Shown: positions 23,570 through 30,860 of the stretch, piece by piece | Numbering within the stretch: position 1 is the stretch's first letter | How the letters are laid out: each line of letters opens with the position of its first letter | Assembly (NCBI RefSeq): GCF_964259225.1 | Contig: NZ_CAXVKN010000017.1 | Strand: one strand, 5' to 3' | Source of the DNA: Catenibacterium mitsuoka_A | GTDB taxonomy: Bacteria; Bacillota_I; Bacilli_A; Erysipelotrichales; Coprobacillaceae | DNA length: 35,868 bases | Position numbers and translations under genes: made by a program | The notes under the pieces: model-generated | Databases searched by the model: none | What the model was told of the DNA's origin: nothing | What the model saw: only the letters and a program-made list of their open reading frames with translations

Positions 23570-24200
23570 CTCTTGTATGGAATACTTTTTTGTTGCCTGT
23601 CACCTTATGTCTTTCCTTTAATTTATCTAAAACATCATCTACAGTTAAGCCATAGGCATTCATTAAGACTAATACATGATAATATAAATCTCCTATTTCA
23701 CCAATCAAATCTTCTTTAGAAGTATTTTTAGCTGCAATAACTGTTTCAGTCGCTTCTTCTCCAACCTTCTTACAGATCTTATCAATACCTTCATTTAATA
23801 AGTAGTTTGTATAAGACTTTTCTACTGGATGTACTTTTCTATCTTCAATAAGATCATAAAGTTCATGCGCAAAATCACTATTGTCATAAGGAATCACTTC
23901 ATTAAAGAAGCAAGAATAAGAACCTGTATGACAAGCAGCACCGACCTGTTCTACATAAATAACGATTGTATCTAAATCACAATCTAAATAAAGACCTTTA
24001 ATATGCTGGAAATGTCCGGATTCTTCTCCTTTATGCCATAGTTTATTTCTAGAGCGTGAATAGAACCAAGTATCTCCTGTTTCTAACATCTTTTCATATG
24101 CTTCTTCATTTACATAAGCTAGCATTAATACCTGTTTAGTCTTGACATCCTGTACAACAGCAGGTACAAGACCATTCATTTTCTCAAAATCTGGTTTCAT
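23559..24200 (-). CDS. hisIE: Bifunctional phosphoribosyl-AMP cyclohydrolase / phosphoribosyl-ATP pyrophosphatase
   Basis: 213-residue fusion catalysing steps 2 and 3 of histidine synthesis. The N-terminal HisI domain (about 1-105) has MLAYVNEEAYEKMLETG, LWHKGEESGHFQ and the zinc-binding CHTGSYSCF. The C-terminal HisE domain (about 115-205) has KKVGEEATETVIAAKN and GDLYYHVLVLM. Last gene of the his operon; its ATG overlaps the hisF stop as TAATG. A terminator follows directly. Confidence 0.96.
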   Translation of the reverse strand: MKPDFEKMNGLVPAVVQDVKTKQVLMLAYVNEEAYEKMLETGDTWFYSRSRNKLWHKGEESGHFQHIKGLYLDCDLDTIVIYVEQVGAACHTGSYSCFFNEVIPYDNSDFAHELYDLIEDRKVHPVEKSYTNYLLNEGIDKICKKVGEEATETVIAAKNTSKEDLIGEIGDLYYHVLVLMNAYGLTVDDVLDKLKERHKVTGNKKVFHTRGEI

Positions 24201-24967
24201 TACATATTTCTCCTTACTGGAATACCTGCCTGTGCGCAGGATTCCTTAACTTCATCCACTGTAGCTTCACCAAAGTGGAATAAACTTGCAGCTAATGCAG
24301 CATCGCAGTCTGTTTCTTTAAAGACATCAACGATATCTTCTTTACCACCACAGCCACCACTTGCGATAACTGGAATATTGACTGCTGCCACTACTGCCTT
24401 CAACATATCGATATCAAATCCATCTCTTGTTCCATCCGCATCCATACTTGTAAGAAGTATTTCACCTGCACCAAGAGATTCACATTTCTTAACCCATTCT
24501 ATTAAATCTAGTCCAGTGTTTGTACGTCCACCTGCGACATAGACATCCCATCCTGAATGATCATCACGTGCTTTCGCATCTACTGCCACAACAACACATT
24601 GAACACCAAACTCATCACTGGCTTCCTTAATAATATTTGGATTCTTGACTGCAGCTGAGTTTACAGATACCTTATCTGCACCTGCCGCAAGAATCATACG
24701 GAAGTCTTCAACTGTACGAATACCGCCACCCACACATAGTGGAATAGAAAGTTCATCAGCCCCTCTTTGGATCAGGTCCTTGATGATGTCTCTATTTTCA
24801 TATGTGGCAGTAATGTCTAGAAAGACAACTTCATCTGCACTTTGACGGTCATATTCTTTTGCTAGTTCAATTGGGTCACCAACATCCTTCAGGCCAACGA
24901 AATTAACACCTTTTACAACCTTCCCATCTTTAATATCTAGACAGGGAATAATTCTTTTAGCCAACAT
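24200..24967 (-). CDS. hisF: Imidazole glycerol phosphate synthase, cyclase subunit
   Basis: 255-residue TIM-barrel subunit. With HisH it converts PRFAR and ammonia to imidazole glycerol phosphate and AICAR. Features: IIPCLDIKDGKVVKG at the N terminus with the first catalytic Asp, LCVGGGIRT, VVAVDAKARD with the second Asp region (about 125-135), and the phosphate-binding VIASGGCGG near 220. GGAGG fits the ATG at 24967. It overlaps the hisA end by 11 bases and hisIE by 1. Confidence 0.97.
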   Translation of the reverse strand: MLAKRIIPCLDIKDGKVVKGVNFVGLKDVGDPIELAKEYDRQSADEVVFLDITATYENRDIIKDLIQRGADELSIPLCVGGGIRTVEDFRMILAAGADKVSVNSAAVKNPNIIKEASDEFGVQCVVVAVDAKARDDHSGWDVYVAGGRTNTGLDLIEWVKKCESLGAGEILLTSMDADGTRDGFDIDMLKAVVAAVNIPVIASGGCGGKEDIVDVFKETDCDAALAASLFHFGEATVDEVKESCAQAGIPVRRNM

Positions 24968-25676
24968 TTTCAATGACCTCCTTTAGATTAATACGCCCTT
25001 CATAGTATGCTTTACCTACAATACAAGCATAATAATCACGTTTATTTACTTCATAGACATCTTCATCATCCTTTACACCACCAGAGACAACAAAGTTAAT
25101 CTGAGAATTAGCGTGTATTTCTTCATAAAGAGGGAAAGAAGGACCTGTGAGGGTACCATCTTTAGAGATGTCCGTACATACTATGTATTTCACACCTCTT
25201 TCTTCTAATTGATGAATAAATGTCAAATAATCTACATCACTTGTTTCAAGCCACCCGGCAATACTGACCTTTCTATCTCTTACATCTACTCCTACGACTA
25301 TTCTTTCTGGTCCATACTTTTTTAATGCTTCATCAAGAAAAGCAGGATTCTTAATTGCAGCCGTACCAAGAATCACACGATCTACCCCAATCTCATCTAA
25401 ATACATAGAGACTGTATCCATGTCACGAATACCTCCTCCTAATTCCATGGGAATAGAAATAGAAGCATGTATTCTTTTAATCGTTTCTTTATTAGTTGCA
25501 TGAGCATCTTTTGCACCATCTAGATCTACTACATGGAGATACTTTGCACCCATCTTCTCAAATCCTGCTGCTAGTTCTTCAGGATGTGATGAATAAACAA
25601 CTTTCTTATTGTAATCGCCCTTATAAAGACGGACTGCTTCTCCATCTTTTAAATCAATGGCTGGAATTACTAACAT
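24957..25676 (-). CDS. hisA: Phosphoribosylformimino-5-aminoimidazole carboxamide ribotide isomerase
   Basis: 239-residue TIM-barrel isomerase that converts ProFAR to PRFAR. VIPAIDLKDGEAVRLYKGDY at the N terminus, the catalytic Asp pair in AIDLKDG and CTDISKDGTLTGP (about 168-180), and phosphate loops GGGIRD and VVSGGVKD are all present. Overlaps hisH by 7 bases and hisF by 11, consistent with translational coupling. Confidence 0.97.
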   Translation of the reverse strand: MLVIPAIDLKDGEAVRLYKGDYNKKVVYSSHPEELAAGFEKMGAKYLHVVDLDGAKDAHATNKETIKRIHASISIPMELGGGIRDMDTVSMYLDEIGVDRVILGTAAIKNPAFLDEALKKYGPERIVVGVDVRDRKVSIAGWLETSDVDYLTFIHQLEERGVKYIVCTDISKDGTLTGPSFPLYEEIHANSQINFVVSGGVKDDEDVYEVNKRDYYACIVGKAYYEGRINLKEVIENVG

Positions 25677-26278
25677 GTTACCAACTCCTTAAAGGCACGT
25701 AAGATCTTCTTACCAATCTCTCCACTCTTTTCAGGGTGGAACTGCGTACCCATAACATTATCTTTATATACAAAAGCAGTAATCTTCTTACCACCATAAT
25801 TCACATAAGCCCCAATCTCATCTTCTGGACAATGCGCACTATATGAATGGACAAAGTAGACATAATTGCCTTCTTCTACATACTTTAATAAAGGATGAGA
25901 CTGTTTAATAACTAACTGGTTCCATCCCATATGTGGAAGCTTTGCATCGACTTCCATCTTATCGACAGAACCTTTTAAGAATCCTAATCCTTTTGTATGT
26001 CCATTCTCACTACCTTCTTCAAATAAAAGCTGCATCCCAATACAAATACCAAGTATTGGTGTTCCCTTGTCCTTTACTTCATTAAGTACAGGTACAAGAT
26101 GACATGCTTCTAAATTACTCATAGCTGCAGGAAATGCGCCAACACCAGGAAGAATAATGCCATCTGCCTGACGAATAACTTCAGGATCATTTGTGACAAC
26201 TACGTCCATACCCTGTCTTTTACAGGCATTTGTGACTGATCCAAGATTTCCTACATGATAATCAACAATCGCAATCAT
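25670..26278 (-). CDS. hisH: Imidazole glycerol phosphate synthase, glutaminase subunit
   Basis: 202-residue class I glutamine amidotransferase that feeds ammonia to HisF. The nucleophile Cys is in ILGICIGMQLLFEEG (about residue 79), the oxyanion strand in ILPGVGAFPAAM, and the His-Glu pair in GTQFHPEKSGE (about 183-185). It directly abuts hisB upstream and overlaps hisA downstream by 7 bases. Confidence 0.97.
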   Translation of the reverse strand: MIAIVDYHVGNLGSVTNACKRQGMDVVVTNDPEVIRQADGIILPGVGAFPAAMSNLEACHLVPVLNEVKDKGTPILGICIGMQLLFEEGSENGHTKGLGFLKGSVDKMEVDAKLPHMGWNQLVIKQSHPLLKYVEEGNYVYFVHSYSAHCPEDEIGAYVNYGGKKITAFVYKDNVMGTQFHPEKSGEIGKKILRAFKELVTC

Positions 26279-26866
26279 TTATAACACCCCTTTACTTGAT
26301 ACTACCTGCCCAATGTGGGCTTCATCAATTGTGACAGCCTCCTTGATGGCACGTGCCATAGATTTAAATATTGCCTCTATAATATGATGTGTATTCTTAC
26401 CATAATGTTCATTAATATGTAGAGTCATGAAACAGTTATAGGCAAATGCACGGAAGAATTCTTCTGTCATTTCTACTTCATAATTACCTAGATGAATATT
26501 ATCTAGTTCTACATTAAAAACTAAATAAGGACGTCCACTGAAATCTAAGTCAGTGGTCACAAGTGCTTCATCCATAGGGATAGTAAAATGACCATAACGG
26601 GTAATACCACGCTTATCACCTAAAGCTTTATTGAAGCACTGTCCTAAGACAATCCCTAAGTCTTCTACAGTATGATGAGAATCAACCTGTAAATCACCCT
26701 TACATCTCACATTTAAATCAAAATTACCATGGAAAGCAAGAAGCTCAAGCATATGGTCCATGAACCCTACACCTGTATCCACATCTGCTTCTCCTTTACC
26801 ATCAATATTTAAAGAAACATATACATATGTCTCTTTTGTCTGTCTTTCTATTTCTGCCTGTCGCAT
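26279..26866 (-). CDS. hisB: Imidazoleglycerol-phosphate dehydratase
   Basis: 195-residue monofunctional IGPD that dehydrates imidazole glycerol phosphate to imidazole acetol phosphate. Mn-binding histidine clusters are in VGFMDHMLELLAFHGNFD, DSHHTVEDLGI and the C-terminal LHINEHYGKNTHHIIEAIFK. There is no fused phosphatase domain as in enterobacteria, so the phosphatase step falls to hisJ. It sits between hisD (3-base gap) and hisH (no gap). Confidence 0.97.
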   Translation of the reverse strand: MRQAEIERQTKETYVYVSLNIDGKGEADVDTGVGFMDHMLELLAFHGNFDLNVRCKGDLQVDSHHTVEDLGIVLGQCFNKALGDKRGITRYGHFTIPMDEALVTTDLDFSGRPYLVFNVELDNIHLGNYEVEMTEEFFRAFAYNCFMTLHINEHYGKNTHHIIEAIFKSMARAIKEAVTIDEAHIGQVVSSKGVL

Positions 26867-26869
26867 AAG

Positions 26870-28165
26870 TTAATCCTCGAAACGTACCTTGATACTATTA
26901 GCATGTGCATCTAAACCTTCTAGATGTGCAAACTTCATAATATCATCTTTGAATGTACCAAGTACTGCCTGTGGATAATAGCTGAAAGCAGAATGCTTTA
27001 TGAAATCATAAACACCTAAAGCACTATAGAACTTAGCAGTACCACCCGTTGGTAATACATGGTTTGTACCACTCATATAGTCACCTAATGGTTCTGGTGT
27101 ATATTCACCTAAGAAGATAGAACCAGCGTTCTTGATATTTGGTAATTGTTCTAATGGGTTATCTACTAATACTTCTAAATGTTCAGGTGCAATCTTATTA
27201 GATAAGTTAATGCCTTCCTTGATACTATCTACAATAACAGCACCACCATAGTTATCTAATGAAGACTTGATGATGTCTTTACGAGGTAAATCTTCTACCT
27301 GTCTAACTAATTCTTTATCTACATTCTTTACTAATTCTTTTGAAGTTGTAATAAGAATCGCACTGGCAAGCTTATCATGTTCAGCCTGGCTCATTAAGTC
27401 AGCTGCGATATATTTAGGATTTGCGTTCTCATCAGCGACAATAAGAATTTCACTAGGTCCGGCAATCATATCAATATCAACGACTCCATAACATAACTTC
27501 TTTGCAGTTGCGACAAAGATATTACCTGGACCCACAATCTTATCTGCCTTCGTAATTGTATCAGTTCCATAAGCAGCAGCGGCAACACCCTGTGCTCCAC
27601 CACATTTATAAATCTTAGTGATACCAGCTACATAAGCAGCAGCTAAAATAACATCAGAAACCTTACCATCCTTCTTTACTGGTGTAATAATATAAAGATC
27701 TTCTACACCTGCAAGCTTTGCAGGTACAGCATTCATCATAACAGTAGAAGGATAAGTAGCTGTTCCACCTGGCACATATAAAGCCACTGTGGCGATTGGA
27801 CGCACTAACTGTCCCATGACAACACCATTATCCTTATACATAGTCCATGATTTTTCAATCTGGTTCTTATGATATTCCGTAATCTGATCCTTTGTGCGTT
27901 CTAGAATCTTCATGAATTCAGGGCCTACCTTAGTAATAGCATCCATGATTTCCTGTTTAGAAACGATGAAATCATCCTTTCTAGAGACATGGAAACCATC
28001 AAACTTAGCACAGTATTCCTTTAATGCATCATCCCCATTTTCACGTACATTATTAATGATTTCACTGACTGCCTTATTGACTTCTTCAGATATTTCAGTT
28101 TTTCTTGTATGAAGTTTATTTTCTAGTTCTTCATAGTTTCCTTTATAAATCAATTCTTTTAACAC
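26870..28165 (-). CDS. hisD: Histidinol dehydrogenase
   Basis: 431-residue zinc enzyme that oxidises histidinol to histidine in two NAD-dependent steps, the last of the pathway. Present are LYVPGGTATYPSTVMMNAVPA, GGAQGVAAAAYGT, DMIAGPSEILIVAD, the catalytic and zinc region in DLMSQAEHDKLASAI (about 260) and the C-terminal GTNHVLPTGGTAKFYS (about 370). It follows hisG by one base. Confidence 0.97.
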   Translation of the reverse strand: MLKELIYKGNYEELENKLHTRKTEISEEVNKAVSEIINNVRENGDDALKEYCAKFDGFHVSRKDDFIVSKQEIMDAITKVGPEFMKILERTKDQITEYHKNQIEKSWTMYKDNGVVMGQLVRPIATVALYVPGGTATYPSTVMMNAVPAKLAGVEDLYIITPVKKDGKVSDVILAAAYVAGITKIYKCGGAQGVAAAAYGTDTITKADKIVGPGNIFVATAKKLCYGVVDIDMIAGPSEILIVADENANPKYIAADLMSQAEHDKLASAILITTSKELVKNVDKELVRQVEDLPRKDIIKSSLDNYGGAVIVDSIKEGINLSNKIAPEHLEVLVDNPLEQLPNIKNAGSIFLGEYTPEPLGDYMSGTNHVLPTGGTAKFYSALGVYDFIKHSAFSYYPQAVLGTFKDDIMKFAHLEGLDAHANSIKVRFED

Positions 28166-28166
28166 T

Positions 28167-28790
28167 TTAATGATCCCCCTTCTTTAGTGCATCCACTAGT
28201 TTGAATATTTCATCCTTCTTATATTTTAAAGCCACTTTATTCACAACCATTCTTGTAGAAATATCTGAAATCTTTTCAATCACTTCAAGACCATTGGCCT
28301 TAAGTGTAGATCCTGTTTCTACAATATCTACAATCGCATCAGATAAACCAACAACAGGTCCCAACTCTACAGAACCTTCCAGTTTAATAATTTCTACATC
28401 CTCCTGTTTAGATGCGAAATATTCTTTTGCGGTCTTTGTATATTTAGAAGTAATACGTTTACGACGATTAAATGTCTTTGTGCGATATTCTGGATAAGCC
28501 GCTAACGCAAAATAACATTTACCAATCTCTAAATCTAATAACTCATAATAATCATCAAAATCAGATTCATCCAAAGTATCCTTACCGACAAATCCAACAT
28601 CCACAATACCGTGTTCTAGGAAAGTCAATACATCATTTGCTTTCGCAAAGATCATTGAAATACCATCCTTTGTTTCTATTAATAACTCACGGTCTTTATT
28701 AAAAATAGGATCCATGTCAAAGCCCTGCTGTTGTAATAACTTACATACCTGCTTTTCTATTCTTCCTTTAGTAATCGCAATCTTAATCAT
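28167..28790 (-). CDS. hisG: ATP phosphoribosyltransferase, short form
   Basis: 207-residue short-form HisG that commits PRPP and ATP to histidine synthesis. It lacks the C-terminal ACT-like regulatory domain of long-form enzymes, so it should need HisZ for activity and feedback inhibition. Recognisable segments are IAITKGRIEKQV, VDVGFVGKDTLDES and IVETGSTLKANGLEVIE, the PRPP-binding region (about 155-171). The ATG at 28790 overlaps the hisZ end by 8 bases and suits the GGAG inside hisZ better than the ATG three codons upstream. Confidence 0.96.
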   Translation of the reverse strand: MIKIAITKGRIEKQVCKLLQQQGFDMDPIFNKDRELLIETKDGISMIFAKANDVLTFLEHGIVDVGFVGKDTLDESDFDDYYELLDLEIGKCYFALAAYPEYRTKTFNRRKRITSKYTKTAKEYFASKQEDVEIIKLEGSVELGPVVGLSDAIVDIVETGSTLKANGLEVIEKISDISTRMVVNKVALKYKKDEIFKLVDALKKGDH

Positions 28791-29745
28791 TGGCTTCATT
28801 CTCCTTTCCTATTGCATCCAATACATTATTTAAATGATATGAGAATCCAATAGAAGGTACGTTCTTATAGAAATGATCAAACAAATGGTCATAACGTCCT
28901 CCCTGGAGAATTGGATGGGCACTATAATAAGAGAATCCCTTCATCATAATACCTGTATAATAACTTCTCTCAGGTACCATACATAAATCAAAGATAATAT
29001 TCTCTTTATGCTTAGAGAATTCATACAATGATTCCATCTCTTCAATAGCCTCTAAAAGTTCTTCATCCTTCACAATCTCTTTTACTTCTCTTAAACATTT
29101 AATATTCCCAAAAGCACTAGGAAGAATTAATAAGAGTTTATTTAAATCTTCATCAAAACCATGTGCTTCTACTAAATGTTTCATATCAGAACTTTTCTTT
29201 TTCTTTAAGATATCAGTGAGAGAACGATCCATTACAAGGGCCATTAAACGCTTATAGAACTTTGCAGAACCAAGTTCTAGTTTTAAATCACTTAAACCAA
29301 TATTCTGCATTGTTTCTTCAATAAGTGATAAGCATTCCTGATCTCCCTCACGTCCTGGAAGACCAAACAACTCAATACCACCCTGGAGCAATTCAGAACT
29401 TCTACCTTTATGTCTTGCCTGGGTACGATATACCTTACCAAAATAACTATAACGTCTTACTTCATCTGTATGAGCATTACTATAGATACGTGCAATAGGT
29501 ACAGTAAAGTCAGTTCTTAAAGTGATACGCTTTCCTTCATGGTTTATGAACTGAAACATTGTTTCTTCATTTGTCCCAAAACCACTTAACAAGTCTGCAT
29601 ATTCAAATGTAGGTAATAATAACTCCTGGTATTCATGTGCATTGAATGTTTTTCTTAAATGTTCTTCAATCGTACGCATTAAAGAAGCGTCCATTCTAGT
29701 TGCATCATTACTTTCTTCAGGAATCAGATATTTAAATTCTTCCAA
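28783..29745 (-). CDS. hisZ: ATP phosphoribosyltransferase regulatory subunit
   Basis: 320-residue HisRS-like paralogue that forms a complex with short HisG. Class II aminoacyl-tRNA synthetase motifs survive: LRTDFTVPIARIYS (motif 2 region, about 80), RSSELLQGGIELFG and the C-terminal GGRYDHLFDHF. The C-terminal anticodon-binding domain of true HisRS is absent. There is no suitable ATG; a TTG at 29745 lies 8 bases after a GGGGG ribosome site and gives the family N terminus LEEFKYLIPEE. The upstream TTG at 29784 falls inside the attenuator stem and is rejected. First structural gene of the operon, 26 bases after the attenuator. Confidence 0.93.
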   Translation of the reverse strand: MEEFKYLIPEESNDATRMDASLMRTIEEHLRKTFNAHEYQELLLPTFEYADLLSGFGTNEETMFQFINHEGKRITLRTDFTVPIARIYSNAHTDEVRRYSYFGKVYRTQARHKGRSSELLQGGIELFGLPGREGDQECLSLIEETMQNIGLSDLKLELGSAKFYKRLMALVMDRSLTDILKKKKSSDMKHLVEAHGFDEDLNKLLLILPSAFGNIKCLREVKEIVKDEELLEAIEEMESLYEFSKHKENIIFDLCMVPERSYYTGIMMKGFSYYSAHPILQGGRYDHLFDHFYKNVPSIGFSYHLNNVLDAIGKENEAND

Positions 29746-29771
29746 AGTTATGTCCCCCTTATATATAAAAA

Positions 29772-29795
29772 GGAACAGGTCCAATGACCTGTTCC
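29772..29795 (-). terminator. his operon attenuator (intrinsic terminator before hisZ)
   Basis: Perfect 10-bp stem (GGAACAGGTC / GACCTGTTCC, 4-nt loop) followed on the minus strand by five T and an AT tract. It lies between the leader peptide gene and hisZ, not at the end of any larger gene, so it would stop transcription before the operon. A competing stem formed by 29801-29807 with 29782-29788 would break it. Confidence 0.9.
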
Positions 29796-29866
29796 GTTAT
29801 GTCATTGTTTCGTGTCCGTTTTTTTGAGTTGTATGTCAAAACGGGCTGTATCAAATTGATATAACC

Positions 29867-29923
29867 CTAACTAGAACCACGATGGTGATGGTGTAAATTG
29901 TTGACAAAAATTGTATTTTTCAT
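29867..29923 (-). CDS. hisL: his operon leader peptide with four consecutive histidines
   Basis: 18-codon ORF encoding MKNTIFVNNLHHHHRGSS, then TAG. The histidine codons CAC CAT CAC CAT are consecutive (29893-29882). A ribosome site, GAGGTGA, sits 7 to 9 bases upstream of the ATG. The ORF lies 122 bases upstream of hisZ on the same strand and is followed by alternative stems and an intrinsic terminator. This is the layout of ribosome-mediated attenuation: scarce charged tRNA-His stalls the ribosome in the His run and favours read-through. The sequence shows the parts; the mechanism is inference from the enterobacterial his leader. The peptide itself probably has no other job. Confidence 0.9.
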   Translation of the reverse strand: MKNTIFVNNLHHHHRGSS

Positions 29924-29943
29924 AAATAATCACCTCAGTTTTT

Positions 29944-29972
29944 AATATACTACCACATTTTACTTATAAAAA
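29944..29972 (-). promoter_or_regulatory. Candidate promoter of his operon
   Basis: On the minus strand TATATT (29949-29944) with a poor -35 (TTTTTA, 29972-29967) at 17 bases. It would start transcription close to 29937, just ahead of the leader peptide ribosome site. Weak by consensus; chosen mainly by position. Confidence 0.35.
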
Positions 29973-29992
29973 AAAGCATTTTAATACAAAAA

Positions 29993-30012
29993 AGAGCCTT
30001 AAAAAAGGCTCT
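29993..30012 (-). terminator. Terminator of toxin-antitoxin operon
   Basis: Arms AGAGCCTT / AAGGCTCT with a 4-nt A loop, followed on the minus strand by six T. It lies 67 bases beyond the toxin stop and directly upstream of the his promoter region, isolating the two units. Confidence 0.82.
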
Positions 30013-30078
30013 CAATTATAAAATGAAACTGGAATTAAATTTTTATATAAATCTACCATGTAAAAATTGGTATCTTTT

Positions 30079-30384
30079 CTAAAATAACTGTTTAACATAA
30101 TCTTGCAGGCGATGTAGTATTCGTACAATCAAAATAGTTTCTTTAGAAATTTGATAAAATATAATGTAATTATCACATGTTAAAAATCGAAATCCACTAT
30201 CAATATTATTTTCTAAATACCATACTGGTCCAAGTCGGGGATATTCCTTAAGTTCACCAATTTTATTGAAAATTCCTTTTACTGTTTTTTCTGCTGCAAT
30301 CGGATTATTCAAATCATCATAGATATAATCATAAATTCTATCCAAATCTTTTCTTGATTTTGGTGAATAAAATATTTTAATCAT
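30079..30384 (-). CDS. RelE/ParE-family toxin
   Basis: 101-residue toxin of the RelE/ParE superfamily. It opens MIKIFYSPKSRKDLDRIYDYI; then come ELKEYPRLGPVW, FRFLTCDNYIIFYQI and the C-terminal VRILHRLQDYVKQLF. The RILHxxxDY ending is the family signature. By family it is either a ribosome-dependent mRNase or a gyrase poison; which one cannot be decided here. The ATG at 30384 overlaps the antitoxin end by 8 bases, which couples the two. It lies next to a mobile-element region. Confidence 0.9.
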   Translation of the reverse strand: MIKIFYSPKSRKDLDRIYDYIYDDLNNPIAAEKTVKGIFNKIGELKEYPRLGPVWYLENNIDSGFRFLTCDNYIIFYQISKETILIVRILHRLQDYVKQLF

Positions 30385-30667
30385 TGTTGAATCTCTTTTC
30401 AAAATGTTTTAGCATTTCATCTTCAGCAATCCATCCTTCTTCATTAGCAGAAACAACACTTTCATTTAACATGCTCATAAGTTTCATCTCAGCAACAAGT
30501 TTATCGTACTTCATTGCTTTTTCATACATTTCCTCCTGTTCATTAATATCCATAATCGTATAACAACCATGACCATTTTTTGTCAAATAAACAGGTGAAC
30601 CAACAGATACTTTTTCTAGCACTTGATTATAATTTCTTAAATCTGAAATAGGTTTAATAACTGGCAT
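30377..30667 (-). CDS. Phd/YefM-family antitoxin
   Basis: 96-residue antitoxin. The N-terminal DNA-binding part is Phd/YefM-like: MPVIKPISDLRNYNQVLEKV, then GSPVYLTKNGHGCYTIMDI. The C-terminal acidic helical part (about 50-96) should wrap the toxin. The start is given at the family-typical MPVIKP (30667); in-frame GTG codons at 30676 and 30682 are possible, and the ribosome site is weak. An inverted repeat over the -10 (30688-30709) probably binds this protein for autorepression. Confidence 0.88.
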   Translation of the reverse strand: MPVIKPISDLRNYNQVLEKVSVGSPVYLTKNGHGCYTIMDINEQEEMYEKAMKYDKLVAEMKLMSMLNESVVSANEEGWIAEDEMLKHFEKRFNND

Positions 30668-30687
30668 AGCAATCACTGCCACTCAAA

Positions 30688-30709
30688 ATGTGATTAAATA
30701 TACTCACAT
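30688..30709. promoter_or_regulatory. Toxin-antitoxin operator
   Basis: Perfect inverted repeat ATGTGA / TCACAT with a 10-nt spacer that holds a minus-strand TATATT -10. It lies 21 bases before the antitoxin ATG. Autoregulatory binding by the antitoxin or its complex is the family norm. Confidence 0.6.
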
Positions 30710-30718
30710 CGAGATAAT

Positions 30719-30860
30719 GTAAGTTCTCACGAACATTACTTACTATTTCATCGTGTATGCTTTCGATTGACAAAAATCATATCTACTCACAAGTTCATGT
30801 ACACTTCATAGTCGTAAATTCCCGAAGTAGCCTTCGGTACATACCTACGTTTGCGTTTGT
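30719..30860 (-). ncRNA. Candidate TnpB guide (omega) RNA region at element right end
   Basis: The non-coding tail after tnpB is where IS605/IS607-type elements make the omega RNA that guides TnpB. It contains small stems, for example CCGAA / TTCGG near 30825 and GTAAGTTC / GAAC-A-TTAC at 30719-30739. The exact element boundary, and therefore the guide, is not visible without a comparison to empty sites. Confidence 0.4.

Noticed and set aside
29745..29784. hisZ starting at the TTG at 29784
   Set aside because: It lies inside the attenuator stem without a ribosome site; the TTG at 29745 has GGGGG at proper distance and gives the family N terminus.
29772..29940. T-box riboswitch upstream of the his operon
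   Set aside because: No T-box consensus (AGGGUGGNACCGCG-type) or long specifier stem is visible, and the leader is too short; the His-rich ORF explains the terminator better.
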